Positions 47,732 through 59,750 of a stretch of DNA of 64,000 nt are shown here, piece by piece; the stretch's first letter is position 1, and each line of letters begins with the position of its first letter. The notes below the pieces were generated by a model. The model did no database searches. It saw nothing but the letters and a program-made list of their open reading frames with translations, and was not told the DNA's origin. The stretch spans positions 103,972 through 167,971 of the forward strand of contig QANU01103765.1 in assembly GCA_003254905.1 (NCBI GenBank), written 5' to 3'. Source of the stretch: Nissolia schottii (taxonomy: Eukaryota > Streptophyta > Magnoliopsida > Fabales > Fabaceae). The position numbers and the translations under genes were made by a program.

Positions 47732-50075
47732 ACAGTTAATTTCTGTCACCAAAATCCAACGTTCTAAGTAATATCGTTCTTATTTGATTTACTTCATAAC
47801 ACTAATTAACCTATCTCTACCGTTCTTATTTATGTTTCAAATTTATTTTCAAAAATCACGTCAGATTTTAATCTAAACACTCAGGGAATATAATTACAAA
47901 GAGATTAATTTAACTAACTAAGTATTGGTTCTTCTCTTTGCTCAAAGTATTGTACACTCTTTTTCTCTTCACTTCAAAATGGTTGGCACTGCATGAGTTT
48001 TGCTACGAGTACGTTGTGCCGTACTTTTGCTTTAAATGATGTTGTAACATGTCATAAAAGAAACAATGCATGGAGACAAACTTAAATTTTCCTCTCACAC
48101 TAAATAGTTTATAATGTCGTTATGTGCCTATCGTATGACAAGAAGAAGGCACATAAGCCAAAAAAAATTGCATTTAATGCAAATCACATGCCTAGCCACG
48201 CCAACAAGTAGCTTTGGCTAGGTTGTCTAACAGCACGGGAGTGGATCCTCTTAGTCTAATAGCACTAGTACAAGAAACTTGACTTATTCAGTGCTAAAAA
48301 CCATGTATAAATGTACAAAAATAGTGTCCATAGCCAAAAACTTACACCGATAGATGACTCCCTAAGATTTGATTTGTTATACCCACATTTTTGCTGCTAT
48401 CGCTATAACATTTAGTAACGATACACATGCTGTTAGAAAAAGTTGTAGAGATATATGCACAATTTTAGATATGTCTTTAGATTTGAGTGACAATGCTAAA
48501 GCGATTACAAAATCGTGAGTATATCATTTACTGACAAATTTATAATATCACAAAAATCATAAGCATATCTTCTTTTTAGAGCTCCCTTAATAACTTGCCA
48601 ATTTTAATTTTGCACCCCGTTAATTTTTTTTGGTTTAAGTCATTGATTTTTTCTTTTGTTTTAGTCCTTAATGGTAAGTTGGATCATTAAAAGATGACAT
48701 GATAGATAAAAGTTAAGTGAATTCTATTGTAATTAGTCAAACCAAGTTTTAACCATTGTCAAATCGGTTTGAATAATGAACTAATTTGGCCGTATTTGAT
48801 TCGTTTGACGTTAAAACTTAGTTTGACCATGTATAACTAAATTACAATGAGGTCCATCTAATTAACTTTCTTCTGTTATGTCATTTTTAACAGTCCAACT
48901 TTACGTCATGAACTAAAACAAAAAAAATATATCAATGTCTAAAACCAAATTGTTTTTAATAGAATGTAAAATCAAAATTCACAATTTATTAGATGGCAAA
49001 AACTTATTTAACCTTTTTTTCTTATGTAAATTTAACAAACTTATTTCATAATTATACCTTAAAGTGCTGTTTATTTTTTTAAAAAATGTATTAAAATCAT
49101 AGACTCAATTCATGTTTTTCTAAATTCATAATTATAATTCCCATTACAAATATAACAATGATATTTAGAAAAATAGACTCCAATTAAATCAGAGAGAGGA
49201 AAACATAAAATTTTACCCAAGACACTGTAGCAAAATGTTTTTTTTTTCTTCCAGAAATTATTGAATATTTATGGAATATCACAGTTTTGAGTATAATATA
49301 ATCCTACCTAGTGGGAACTTCCAATAATTTCTCATTCTTTTCTCTACTTTTATATTTATATATCATCAATATCAATGTTCATTTCTCAATGTAGCTAAGT
49401 GACAAAAAAAGAGATTAAATGTGGGCTTATTTTGGGCTCAGTGGGTTTTGTCATGTCATTGTCACTCTGTAACCTCTGAGTCACTAAGCCCAATTTGAAC
49501 AATTTGGGGCAATTGGGTCAAGTGTCGGGCAAAGCCTCACATATCAACAAAGTTGAAGACAACTATAGAATAAGAGAATAGATCCTCTCAATTGAAATTT
49601 TTAACTGACAAATTAACATGTGATTTCTTCTCATTAATCCCTTTGTTGCATATTTTATGTCGAGTGTCACTTTTATAATTAATGGTGAGATGTCACATTT
49701 TACATGTGACAAGAAGGACAACCACAATACTCTAAATTGAATTAGTCAATTCCACTAGTAGCAAAGTTCAGATATCAAAGCAAGAAATAAGAACAAAATC
49801 CTCTTGCCGTAAAAAAACACAGAAATATAAATTGATTTTACTATATCATGCATTTACTACTAGGTCATAACTAATCGAAATCAAATTCACTTGATGAGTG
49901 CTTATCACTATACTAAAAGTTATGGCTAACAGTGAAGGTGTAATTTCATACGCTTTAAAAATCTAAATTCTTAAACCTATCACTAAATGAAACAATCCGG
50001 ACTAACTTAAACCCTATTTGGCCTTATAAAGAATAGGATGTTGATCCACAATCAATAGGTTACACGATTCTTAAT

Positions 50076-50117
<42 letters not shown>

Positions 50118-50282
50118 ATTAGGAAGATTTAAAATTAGTTACCCTGACTTAATTTTTCCTTATTTAATTATTTAATTTAATATGTAGAAGAAACATAAAC
50201 CAAAACAAAATACACAAATTGAAATCAGAAGACTTGACAAATGAAGAGGGGAATTATTTGACTTGATAAATAAGCAAGCCAT
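47732..50282. other. Intergenic region with one foldback element
   Basis: AT-rich, without coding evidence apart from the foldback at 48622-48958. (AT)n at 50080-50111. Confidence 0.5.
48622..48958. repeat. Long inverted repeat (about 340 bp)
   Basis: The left arm, about 130 bases from TAATTTTTTTTGGTTTAAG, pairs imperfectly with the complement of the right arm ending about 48955 (TTTAGTCCTTAATGGTAAGT against TTTAGTTCATGACGTAAAGT). The loop is about 60 bases. It could be a MITE or a hairpin small-RNA source. Confidence 0.6.
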
Positions 50283-50882
50283 TTGTGCTACACAACAACT
50301 TTATTCTTACAAAGCCTTACATTATTCTTCAAACTTACAAAACCAAGGATCCAATATTCTACACTACTAATCCTCAAAAGAGTATTGCTCATATAAACCT
50401 GATTTCACAATCATGTAGCATAGATCGAGCCCCTATGCGTTTTTGACATGAGCTCAACATGGTTGTTTTGGCAACACCAAGACATGCCGTGCAGTCAGAG
50501 GATGTCAGATTCATGTTGCAAGAAGCATGCCCATAGGCAAATGCAGTAGAATAAGGTGAAATGTTGTAGTAATCATGGTTTTTGTAGGTTGAAGTTTCTT
50601 CCTCCAATTCTTCGACGCGATAAGCTAGACTAGTTGCGAAAGGATCACCAGAGGTGTACACTCCAACATTGCATAGAATAGTTGTGATGTTGGCGTTGGG
50701 AACACTATTAGCAACACTAAATAGGCACAACAAAACAATTGAAGCTATTGCAATTTTTGAAGGATTTCCCATCATCTCTTCCTATGGTTGTCTTTTCTTA
50801 ATTGATTTTGAATTTCAATTTTCTAGCTATTGTGTAGGTTTGTTTGTGAGTCTACTTCAAAGGCCTCCTCTTTATTTTTCTC
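50283..50882 (-). repeat. Left arm of the Gnk2 inverted duplication
   Basis: Homology to 52655-53250 in inverse orientation covers the promoter-proximal region (GAAGTAGACTCA..AAACAAACC), the CDS and part of the 3' flank. It stops abruptly at about 50882, where gypsy gag sequence starts. Confidence 0.8.
50389..50775 (-). CDS. Gnk2/DUF26 single-domain secreted protein, C-terminally frameshifted copy
   Basis: Encodes 128 aa with a signal peptide (IAIASIVLLCLFSVANS) and one Gnk2-homologous domain. The C-X8-C-X2-C signature is CNMNLTSSDCTAC, followed by LSSCQKRIGARS and HDCEIR. It is nearly identical to the gene at 52756 on the other strand. After GAAATCAG this copy has four extra bases, so translation ends ...IRFI instead of the conserved IRYEQYPF tail. 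The lost residues include the YE.YPF motif common in the domain, so folding may be affected; all visible cysteines are kept. Ginkbilobin-type proteins are extracellular, cysteine-rich and linked to antifungal defence; that role is by family only. It may be a recent pseudogene. Confidence 0.8.
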   Translation of the reverse strand: MMGNPSKIAIASIVLLCLFSVANSVPNANITTILCNVGVYTSGDPFATSLAYRVEELEEETSTYKNHDYYNISPYSTAFAYGHASCNMNLTSSDCTACLGVAKTTMLSSCQKRIGARSMLHDCEIRFI

Positions 50883-52323
50883 AGGTTGGCGATTACTACG
50901 AGAATTTCTTTGTTCCTCTCTTTCTGAATCATAATTTTCTTCAACATCCTGATCCTTAGCCTTCCCTTTATACTTGGGACCCTGTTGATGTTGCACATAA
51001 TCCACCGGCTTTCCTTCTCAAATCAACTCTTCAATAGCATCTTTCAGATCTCGACATTGATTTGTCTTATGTCTGTATCCAGTGTGATATGAACACCCTA
51101 AAGAACGTTATTCTGAGGTTTCAAAGGTTTAGACTTTGGAAATCGGGGCAACAATCCTGTTTAGTGAATTAAGGAAAGGAATGCTCTACATTTAATTGGA
51201 TCTGATATTCCCACCAAGTATGTCCTATACTTGAACACACTTGAGTGACTTGTGGATATATGGTTCCATCGTAAAGTTGTGCCATTTGTGGCGCAACATA
51301 ATGAGGAGGTAATGAGACTTGAAAAACAATCTGAGAAAGAACTATCATTCAGAATATCCATATTACCTCAGGAGGGACCCTCATTCCCTCTTATTTTCTT
51401 TGGATTCACCAGAGGTTCGGATGATCCTTGGGATTCTACTGATGATCCCCTTTTTTTTTTCTTGACACAATAGGAATACGAGATTAAGATAACTCTCTGC
51501 ATTCTCGTTGAGCTCGTACAAGATTCTACAACTCCTATCTCTTGTCCGAACTACGTCCATCCCACGAGGCTGAGATTCAAAATCCGCTAAATGAGATATG
51601 GCTCGCGATTGCTGATTTGGATGCTTAGGAGGAGCTCTTTCAAGATTAGTTCTCGAATCAATAGTTGTAAGACCATCTGGATGAGTCATAGTAGGAAAAA
51701 AATTGAATTGATCATGCATTGTTTGTGCTCACCATGTTGTAAAAGGATGATAATCACAAAAGAAAAAGGAAGACAATTACCAGGGGTGGTGATTAATCAT
51801 TCCCACCTACGACGCCAATGTGACAACCTAATTAAATTGAACTAGTTCCAAGATGTTGTATGCAAATCTGGCCTTGGGTGAATTCCAAGAGCTTGCAGAG
51901 ATGAACACAATGGTGGTGATGAGCCTTGGACAGCAGTGGAAGAACTTGCAAAAGATACTTTGGCACCCAAGTTACTTTGTGAGTAATAATGTGAGGTTAG
52001 GAGTAATGGTTGTAGAACGTACCTCAACATGAAGAGTGTCCATGCTTATATACCTTGTAGTGACCATGGTAGCTCCGATCGTTAGGTGGCATCTATCATG
52101 TGCTTGTAACTGTTTGGGAGAGCTTTATTGAGCTAATCATTGTTTTAATAATGCCCATAAAGGTTTGGGGATGTTATCATGGTTATGCCGGTGAACACTT
52201 ATTGTAAGAATAATTCTAGACGGTTACGATTTTTAACCAAGTGAGTCTAGTTGTTGATATGTCGAACCAGAATTCATCTCAGACTTATAACATATAACTC
52301 AAAAATGGGTTTGGTCCATAACA
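50883..52323 (-). mobile_element. Truncated Ty3-gypsy retrotransposon: 5' LTR plus part of gag
   Basis: Minus orientation. An LTR at about 51821-52323 (503 bp) begins TGTTATGGACC and ends TTGTCA. A candidate primer site TGGCGTCGTAGGTGGG follows within a few bases. Broken gag frames come next (51381-51719, then about 51161-51361), then a His/Cys zinc-knuckle-like stretch at about 51000-51095 (YHTGYRHKTNQC, then LKDAIEELIREG), typical of plant gypsy gag. The element stops at about 50883 against the Gnk2 left arm. The rest of gag-pol and the 3' LTR are missing. Confidence 0.75.
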
Positions 52324-52337
52324 ATATATATATAGGG

Positions 52338-52383
<46 letters not shown>

Positions 52384-52654
52384 ATATATTTTAAGCCTTT
52401 TGACAAATTAAAAATTTATAGGTGTATATTATCTATTACGAGCCTGTTACTAATTTTATTTATTTATTTGTTGAGAGATCAATTTTTCAATCACCATTAA
52501 GATGGTTCATAAAATAAATTAACATTAAATAGATAATGGAAGATTCAATTATTGAGCAACAAAACAAAAGACAAAAAGCTATAGGTTTTGAATATTGCAA
52601 CATGGATGAATAATAATAAACATCATAATAAGAACAACAAGTACTTGACACAAG

Positions 52655-53250
52655 ATAAATAAAGAAGAGGCCTTTGAAGTAGACTCAAACAAACCTACAC
52701 ACTAGCTAGAAAATCGAAATTCAAAATCAATCAAAAAAGACCACCATAGGAAGAGATGATGGGAAATCCTTCAAAAATTGCAATAGCTTCAATTATTTTG
52801 TTGTGCCTATTTAGTGTTGCTAACAGTGTTCCCAACACCAACATCACAACTGTTCTATGCAATATTGGAGTGTACTCCTCTGGTGATCCTTTTGCAACTA
52901 GTCTAGCTTATGTCGTCGAAGAATTGGAGGAAGTAACTCAAACCTACAAAAACCATGATTACTACAACATTTCACCTTATCCTAATGCATTTGCCTATGG
53001 GCATGCTTCTTGCAACATGAATCTGACATCCTCTGACTGCAAGGCATGTCTTGGTGTTGCCAAAACAACCATGTTGAGCTCGTGTCAAAAACGCATAGGG
53101 GCTCGTTCTGTGCTACATGATTGTGAAATCAGGTATGAGCAATACCCTTTTGAGGATTAATAGTGTATATTATCGGAAGCCTTTCGGTTTTTCCAGTTTC
53201 CACTAGAAGAAAGAATAAGGCTTTGTAAGGATAGGGTTGTATATGGCTTA
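52655..53250 (+). repeat. Right arm of the Gnk2 inverted duplication
   Basis: Inverse match of 50283-50882. Similarity decays in the 3' flank after about 53215, but TAAGGCTTTGTAAG is shared. Confidence 0.8.
52756..53160 (+). CDS. Gnk2/DUF26 single-domain secreted protein
   Basis: 134 aa, single exon. Signal peptide about residues 1-24 (IAIASIILLCLFSVANS), then one Gnk2-homologous domain with CNMNLTSSDCKAC (C-X8-C-X2-C), LSSCQKRIGARS, HDCEIR and the terminal YEQYPF motif. It is shorter than cysteine-rich receptor kinases and has no kinase or second DUF26, so it resembles ginkbilobin-2-like or short cysteine-rich repeat secretory proteins. These are apoplastic, and some bind mannose and inhibit fungi; that activity is not shown here. 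ATG 52756 and the next codon are both Met. It forms a divergent, head-to-head pair with 50389-50775, about 2 kb apart. Likely functional. Confidence 0.87.
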   Translation: MMGNPSKIAIASIILLCLFSVANSVPNTNITTVLCNIGVYSSGDPFATSLAYVVEELEEVTQTYKNHDYYNISPYPNAFAYGHASCNMNLTSSDCKACLGVAKTTMLSSCQKRIGARSVLHDCEIRYEQYPFED

Positions 53251-53561
53251 CTCCAGTTAGATATTTCCTTTTCATTCCTCAAGTCTTATTATGATTTCAA
53301 ATTAAGAAATGTCAAATTTGTTGATTGTGGATTAGTATCCCACCTTGGCAAGGTCCACATGGTGTCATCAAAGTCAAATTGGATCGTTTCTTTTGTTGAT
53401 GGACACATGGTACACATTTGAATGTCTTGAAAACTGGATTATTAGCGAAAAACTTAGATCAATTAAATTTCTTAATTAGGAATTTCATCTTAACTAAAAA
53501 AAATAAAAGAAAAGTGTACCAAAAAAGTTGATCATGTTATAAAGTAAAAAGAGTCATGTTT
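53161..53561. other. Spacer between the convergent Gnk2 and F-box genes
   Basis: Probable 3' UTRs from both sides. No other feature was seen. Confidence 0.5.
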
Positions 53562-54668
53562 TCACAAAACACAGTACCAAAAAGTCATAAAAGCAGCAAT
53601 GCCGCTCAAGATACAAAGCCGATCCAACCTGCTCTCATTCCTCATCTTCTCCTCCTTCATCTCACTCTGCACCCGTGAGTACATGTGACAAGACTCAAGC
53701 ACCTCGCTGTAGTTCTTGCTCCTCCTGCATCCAAGTGCCCCCTTCAGAATCAGCAAGCTGCTCCTCCCGTTCACATGAGCACCTTCCATGTCCTCCAGCT
53801 GCATGCTGAGCTCGGTCAGCTCGAGGCTGGTCCGCGCGCCGGCGTGAGCCACTCTGAACTTCATCAGGAGGATGCACTCCACCACCTGAGAAGGGAGGAT
53901 GTCCTTGGCCGGGAGGACCGAACCGAACCGGATGGCAAAGTCTCGGTCCGTGGGCCAGTGCCTCTGGCCGCCGAGAGGGCTCCAGCTGGCAAGATTGGCG
54001 GCCTGCTCCATCTTCCTGTTCACCACGATCCAGCTGAGCTGCAGGCCTTCGCAAAGCTCTCGCCACAGTTTCCCGTCCTTCCGCTCTCTCTCCAGCGACG
54101 CGATCGGCGGCAACCCGTCGGATACAGAGAGGGTAACGACGCCATCGTGGTACGTGAGGAGATCAATCCTGAAAGGGCAGTTATGGAACCAGCCGTCATG
54201 GGCGTTCGCGTTCGGCACACCCCACTGAACCTTGGAGCAGATTGGCTTGCCCTTGAATCTGACGTCCACGATTGAGACAAAATCTGACGGGGAGAGGGCT
54301 TCAAATTCATTCATGTCGCCGTAGTATTCGGCCTCCGACCAATCATCAGGGCACTCAAGATAGCTGCTGCTGCTGCTCTCTTGATGATACTCTGCAACTT
54401 GCTTGTTTACAATGAGTGGGAAACAATCGGCATAGAATTTTCTGAATCCCCCCATGGATGATATCAGGCTTTTCACGTCGTCTCGGTTGGTACAAGGCCA
54501 CACGGAGGAGCATACGTTTTCCCACAAAGCCTCCTCCTTTGAGATGGAAGAGAATGCCGCGCAGGTGCATGCTGCGCTGGCCAGCGTAGGGCCGTCGAGG
54601 CGCCGTAATATGTCATACAAGAGATCACTGCTCAGTGAGGGATTGCTCTCAACTGGCACCAGAGACAT
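53562..54668 (-). CDS. F-box protein (At2g27310-like) with C-terminal hydrophobic tail
   Basis: 368 aa from ATG 54668; the frame stays open upstream to 54800, but an acceptor (GTTCGTTTCAG) at 54685 places the start just inside exon 2. Residues about 11-55 form the F-box (LSSDLLYDILRRLDGPTLASAA, then ALWENVC). A plant-specific region follows, with DDWSEAEYYGDMNEFEALSPSDFVSIVDVRFKG, PFRIDLLTYHDGV and WELCEGL/WIVVNRKMEQAANLASWSP-like blocks typical of the At2g27310/At2g36090 F-box group. The last 18 or so residues (LCILSGIAAFMTFWYCVL) are hydrophobic and could anchor the protein in a membrane. F-box proteins recruit substrates to SCF ubiquitin ligases through SKP1; the substrate is unknown. The coding region is GC-richer than its surroundings. 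Confidence 0.9.
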   Translation of the reverse strand: MSLVPVESNPSLSSDLLYDILRRLDGPTLASAACTCAAFSSISKEEALWENVCSSVWPCTNRDDVKSLISSMGGFRKFYADCFPLIVNKQVAEYHQESSSSSYLECPDDWSEAEYYGDMNEFEALSPSDFVSIVDVRFKGKPICSKVQWGVPNANAHDGWFHNCPFRIDLLTYHDGVVTLSVSDGLPPIASLERERKDGKLWRELCEGLQLSWIVVNRKMEQAANLASWSPLGGQRHWPTDRDFAIRFGSVLPAKDILPSQVVECILLMKFRVAHAGARTSLELTELSMQLEDMEGAHVNGRSSLLILKGALGCRRSKNYSEVLESCHMYSRVQSEMKEEKMRNESRLDRLCILSGIAAFMTFWYCVL

Positions 54669-56050
54669 ATCTATAGCCCTCTGGCTGAAACGAACATAAA
54701 TCAAACATTGCAAGAAACCTGATTTCTTCAGATTAAAACAAACATAATGACGGTCTTGTAATGAAGTGAATTCATCACAATTCACAGCAAAATATGACAT
54801 CTGCTATACATGTTAGCCTAAACTTAATACACAAATAAAATAAAATAAAATACATTCATTATAAATTTCAAAGAAAATTTACTGCTAACATACAGTGGGA
54901 GGAGCGATTGAATCTGCTCAACTTTATGCAGTTTCATAATAAAAGTTCATACAAGCTTTGTGATCTAAAAAAATCAGTTGATAGTTAGAAGATATGGAGT
55001 AACATGTGATGTGACAAGAAGAATATGGCCCTATACCATCAAAAGAAGCCGAAATATGGCTATTGCCGATGCCAAATAACATATAATGTAAAATGCTCCT
55101 GTACTGCAAATCACATGAATGTAAACCAGCAGTGACAGATAAAGCAATCACAAAATGCTGGCTGCTAGGTGTTTATTATTGACTAACAAAGCCACGAGTC
55201 CCTTTAAGAACTTGTTCTTATGCATCTTAGAAGTAATCTAAGTAATACAGTGAAAGTAATGTCCGTTCATTTTACAAACTAGGTTGTTGTGCGTGGCACT
55301 GTCGAAAATGAAATTATTTTCAACCACTGAATATTTAATGCTTAGTAGACCAAAATTCCAGTACTAATTTTCAATGCCGAAATTTTCAATTCTGCTTAAC
55401 ACATTCTTGTTAAGAAACTCCAATCTTAGTGTTTAAAGAAGCAAATGAAAAATTCATAAAACCCTCAAAGTACTATATGTGCGGGTTACAATCCACAACT
55501 TGACATATATTATGTTCATGAAATAAAATTCAAATAAATAACTTGCAGCCGCTTATGGTATTAAGGAAGAATGCAAATAAATCCTTTCACAGAAACATCC
55601 ACAAATTGATCAATAAACAGTAAAGAAGGATTTCCGTCCATCCAACATAAAAGTAAAACCAAAAAAATAATCAATAAAAAGAAACAAACTTGAGAAATGG
55701 AACTCAAACCTGGGAAATGAACAGAGATGTCATCAAATTCAGCACATCAAAATTCATGAGAGACAAAGAGAGAGTGTGTTCTTACCTCACATAACAATTA
55801 ACACCACACAGGGCTGATAATGATCATCAGCTAGAGAAAGCTTAAACAGGGGAAAACAGAACAGGAACAATATGAGGGAAGAAGAAGAAGAAGAAAGAAG
55901 TGAAGGATGAAAAGAAATGGAAATAAAAAAGATCAAATTTTGAAGGAAACCCAGATGAAGAAACGTGGATTGGAGTCTGAGTTGACCGATGGATTGGAAA
56001 GATCGGTTCAAGGGTCACAATCTGTGCTTTGTCCTGTTTCACGTTCTTGT
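54669..56050 (-). promoter_or_regulatory. 5' UTR, with intron, and upstream region of the F-box gene
   Basis: A donor GTGAG|GTAAG at 55786/55785 and the acceptor at 54685 define a probable 1.1-kb 5' UTR intron. The first exon would lie within about 55786-56050 and has CT-rich leader sequence on the minus strand. The transcription start is not located. Confidence 0.55.
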
Positions 56051-57945
56051 TTCTCAACCCTCCACACCGAGACATATGAACATGAACATCAATATGGGGC
56101 GGTTTTTGAGGTCAACGACTTTCTCTGTGTGAACGCCGTGCAAACTTTGCTCACCGTTCCAACCATACAAATATTGCCACGTCGAAAAAATCCGAAAATT
56201 CTTGCTCGAAGACAAATCTAACATTTGACATTGGATACCACACTAAGACAACTATATAAGTGGTCCAAAGTGAGATCTAAAAATACTAAATAAAGTGTAT
56301 AATGAAAGTGATAAAATTTATTTTTATTATGCATTGTTTAAATATAAAGTGATAAGATTTATGTATAAAGAAGAATTTTTCTAACATAACAAACAAATTG
56401 TTGACGGGTGGTGATAAGCATCTTAATATGGATAAAATTAAACTTATTTTAATAATTAATTTTTTATATAATTGATTATATGAGATTTAATTTATATTTT
56501 GATACTTTAACTGAAAAGTGGTTTAAAAATAATCTGTTTCGTTTGGGTTATATGAAAAAAATTATTTTTGTATGATAAATTACTAAAATATGTATGAAAT
56601 GATTTATTTGTATTATATTATATTTGATACTTAGGGTCAATTTAGTAAAAACATAAAAAAAACAATTTTTAATAATAAAAGCAAACAATTTTTGATAAAA
56701 AAATGTCTAACAATTAGCTTATGCTTTTCGACAACAAAACAACTTAAATTTTCCCCTAAAAGCTTTTGCTTATTTTTTCATGTTTTACCAAACAAGATTG
56801 CTTTTGAGCAAACAACTTTTTTCATGATTACTTGTATTCTTAAAAATTAAACTTATTTCAACAATCGCTTACTTTGATAATCACTTTTGTATATAATCGA
56901 TTATGTGAGAATTAATTTATGTTTAAAAATTTCAACTAAAAATGATTTGAAGATAATTTATTGTTTAAAAATAATCCCTTCTATGTAGTAAAATACTAAA
57001 GTGGTATGAGAGTTCGGTGAGAAAAGGTAAATTGTATTTATGAGAGTTAGTGAATTTAAGGTGAAATATGTTTTAATAATAAAACTCAAACAACTATTTA
57101 ATAATAATGCTTAAAAACTAACTTTTGTAAATTTTCAACCAAAAGAACTTTTGCTCCACCATAAAAGTTGTTGCTTAAATTTTCATTTGCTTTGCAAACA
57201 TGTTTCATTCATCAAAACAACTTTTCTTCTAGAAAATGTTGTTTTATGTTAGTTTTCAAACACACTTAATCTTTCAAAAAAAGAAAAAACAAAGACACAA
57301 GTTTAATTCTTGAAAAAAAATAAGATTGTTAAGAGAGAATCATTCTTTAATGTTTTATTTCTAAAATTGGGAGTAATCTCTCTCACAATTTTTTTAAAAT
57401 AAAAAGTCCAAAACTTAGCCTTTATTAAAGAAAAAAATTAATTTTTTTTCACAACTAAGATTCAGCTAAACCACATCCTGAGTTAAAATAAAAAATAAAA
57501 AAATTGAATCTTGAGTAAGGGTAACCACAAGTTTATACAATGATATCTTGATTTAGATATTCACTAAATTTATAGAATGATGAGACAGACAATCTGATAT
57601 ATATCATTAGATCTGAATTCTATTTAGTGGGGTACATCAAATTAATTTTATGTTCTTCTAAATAGGAAAACGCAATGAATGTACTTTCAGTATTTTGTGT
57701 TATTATTACTGAAAAATAGTTTAATTTCTATGCATTACATTTTCAACCAATAATATAAATGTAAAAATTTCTAAATTATGATAAGTAACTCATCTGCCAT
57801 GATAACATTATAATCATTTGACAATTTTTTACCTTTCTATTAGTTGACCGTGCAAAACTATTTTATGCATTAAAATTGAACTCCTAATAAAATTGCTCGT
57901 ATGAAACAATTTGTATTAATTAGGACTGAGTTTTTATCACAGTTA

Positions 57946-58015
<70 letters not shown>

Positions 58016-59750
58016 AGATACATTTAAAGCCTCCTACAACCTGCCAACTGTTTGGCCTTGACAGGGCCAAACTGAGCAAGTTTATGAACTACTTTATTTA
58101 ATAATCTTTGCTTTATATTTTGTCAGCAAAACTTCGGTTTCAGCGTCAATTTCCATAAAANGTGAGTACTGGGCTTCCCCAGAGCCTGGTCCATAACACT
58201 AGATAGGCACAAGACTTTGTTGACGACCTTGATGATGCTATGTTCTTCATGTTGTGTGTTTTGCGTTGCTCCATGGTTTTCAAAAAAATATATTTGAAGT
58301 TTGAAGCGATGGAGAGATGAATATGAATATTGAAAAGAAAGATTTTGTTTGAGACCTAATTTGGATCTAGGTATGGAGAAAGTCGATACACTACTAGACG
58401 GAAGAATTAGTTAGGACTTAGAAGGCTAGCCGTTAATATTTTTCATCTGCGCTAATGTAGCATATCAATTCTTTAAGAAATTCTTTCAAACATTATAGTG
58501 TAAAAAGAATCATGCACCATATGGGGTATACTGATCATTCTTAGGAAAAGAAAAAGTGATATAGAGAAAAGAATAATCAATGGTATATACCTCATGTAGT
58601 GCATGATTCTTTTTATATCATGGTATATGAAATAATTTCTCCAATTGCTTTAGTGGAAATATTACATCTCGGTTGTGTTATTTAAACATATGATAATAGG
58701 TAGATATGCTGTCGTTCTCTCACAGCATATCATATAGGGTTTGCCATATAATATGACGAGTTGTACAATATTTTCACGTGTTCAAATAACATTTTTGCAT
58801 TACATATCCCTGCTTGAATATTAAATATTTGAAGAAAGCGTACAAAAATGGACAAGGAAGACCCCAAATCCATATTAGGTAGGATCCCCACCCTTTTAGT
58901 GGAAGGGCCTTCAATCCTTGATCCATTTGTCTGCTCTCTTTTCAAGATGCACTGCAAAATCTAATAACCAATCTTCAACAAAGATTTAAATATTGGATCT
59001 TAGTGGGATTCGGTCGTGTAGTTGTTGAAGTAAAAAATGTTATATTATTTGTATTTATGTTTTTGTGATATTACGTCCGCTCATGTATTATTTATTGTTA
59101 AATTAAATTTTAATTAAATTTAAATTTTATTGAGATCTCATTTAATAATAAATATGGTTCAAACTAGTACACAATGTCCTGCACAATAGGATTTCAAATT
59201 TCATTTCTCAGAAAATAAATGCAAAGACGGGCAATTGATCCATTGCAATGTGAAGCCTAGATATAGAGGAAAAATATTACATATTCTATTTGTCGATTTT
59301 TATTTTTTGTTTTAAAATTTTGTAGATAAATTAAAGAAACATTAAATTAGCATAATTATTTTGATCAGATTACCTTTTTCTCTCTCTTTTTAATTTTTGC
59401 TATTTTTCTTTTTCTTAAATTATCTCTTTATTCTTCATGTATAACTACAAAAAAAAATTTACCTAAGACCACATTTTTTATTAATAAGACTTAAAATTGT
59501 GTCCTTTGGTATAAAAAGGAAACACTTTTATTGACTAAAGACTACATTTCATAACCTAAGGTCACCATCAATTAGGCAACTCATTAACAAAGTAGCCTTA
59601 GTTTCATAATTGTTGTGTTTTCATTGTGAATGTTAAAGTCTAACATCAATTAAATTTAAATTAAATGAAGAGTATATATTTGGGAAGACGCATAAACTCA
59701 TTGCCTTAAGGTTTTGAGTCAAAGATATAGTGTCTAATCCATTTTTATGN
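56051..59750. other. Intergenic region
   Basis: AT-rich and non-coding as far as I can see. It includes a 91-bp segment (56466-56556) repeated at 61095-61185, a long (TTA)n tract at 57946-58011, and Ns at 58161 and 59750. Confidence 0.5.
57946..58011. repeat. (TTA)n microsatellite
   Basis: About 22 perfect trinucleotide units, likely polymorphic. Confidence 0.95.

Noticed and set aside
53685..54275. Long plus-strand frame opposite the F-box gene
   Set aside because: Antisense shadow caused by the GC-rich coding strand.
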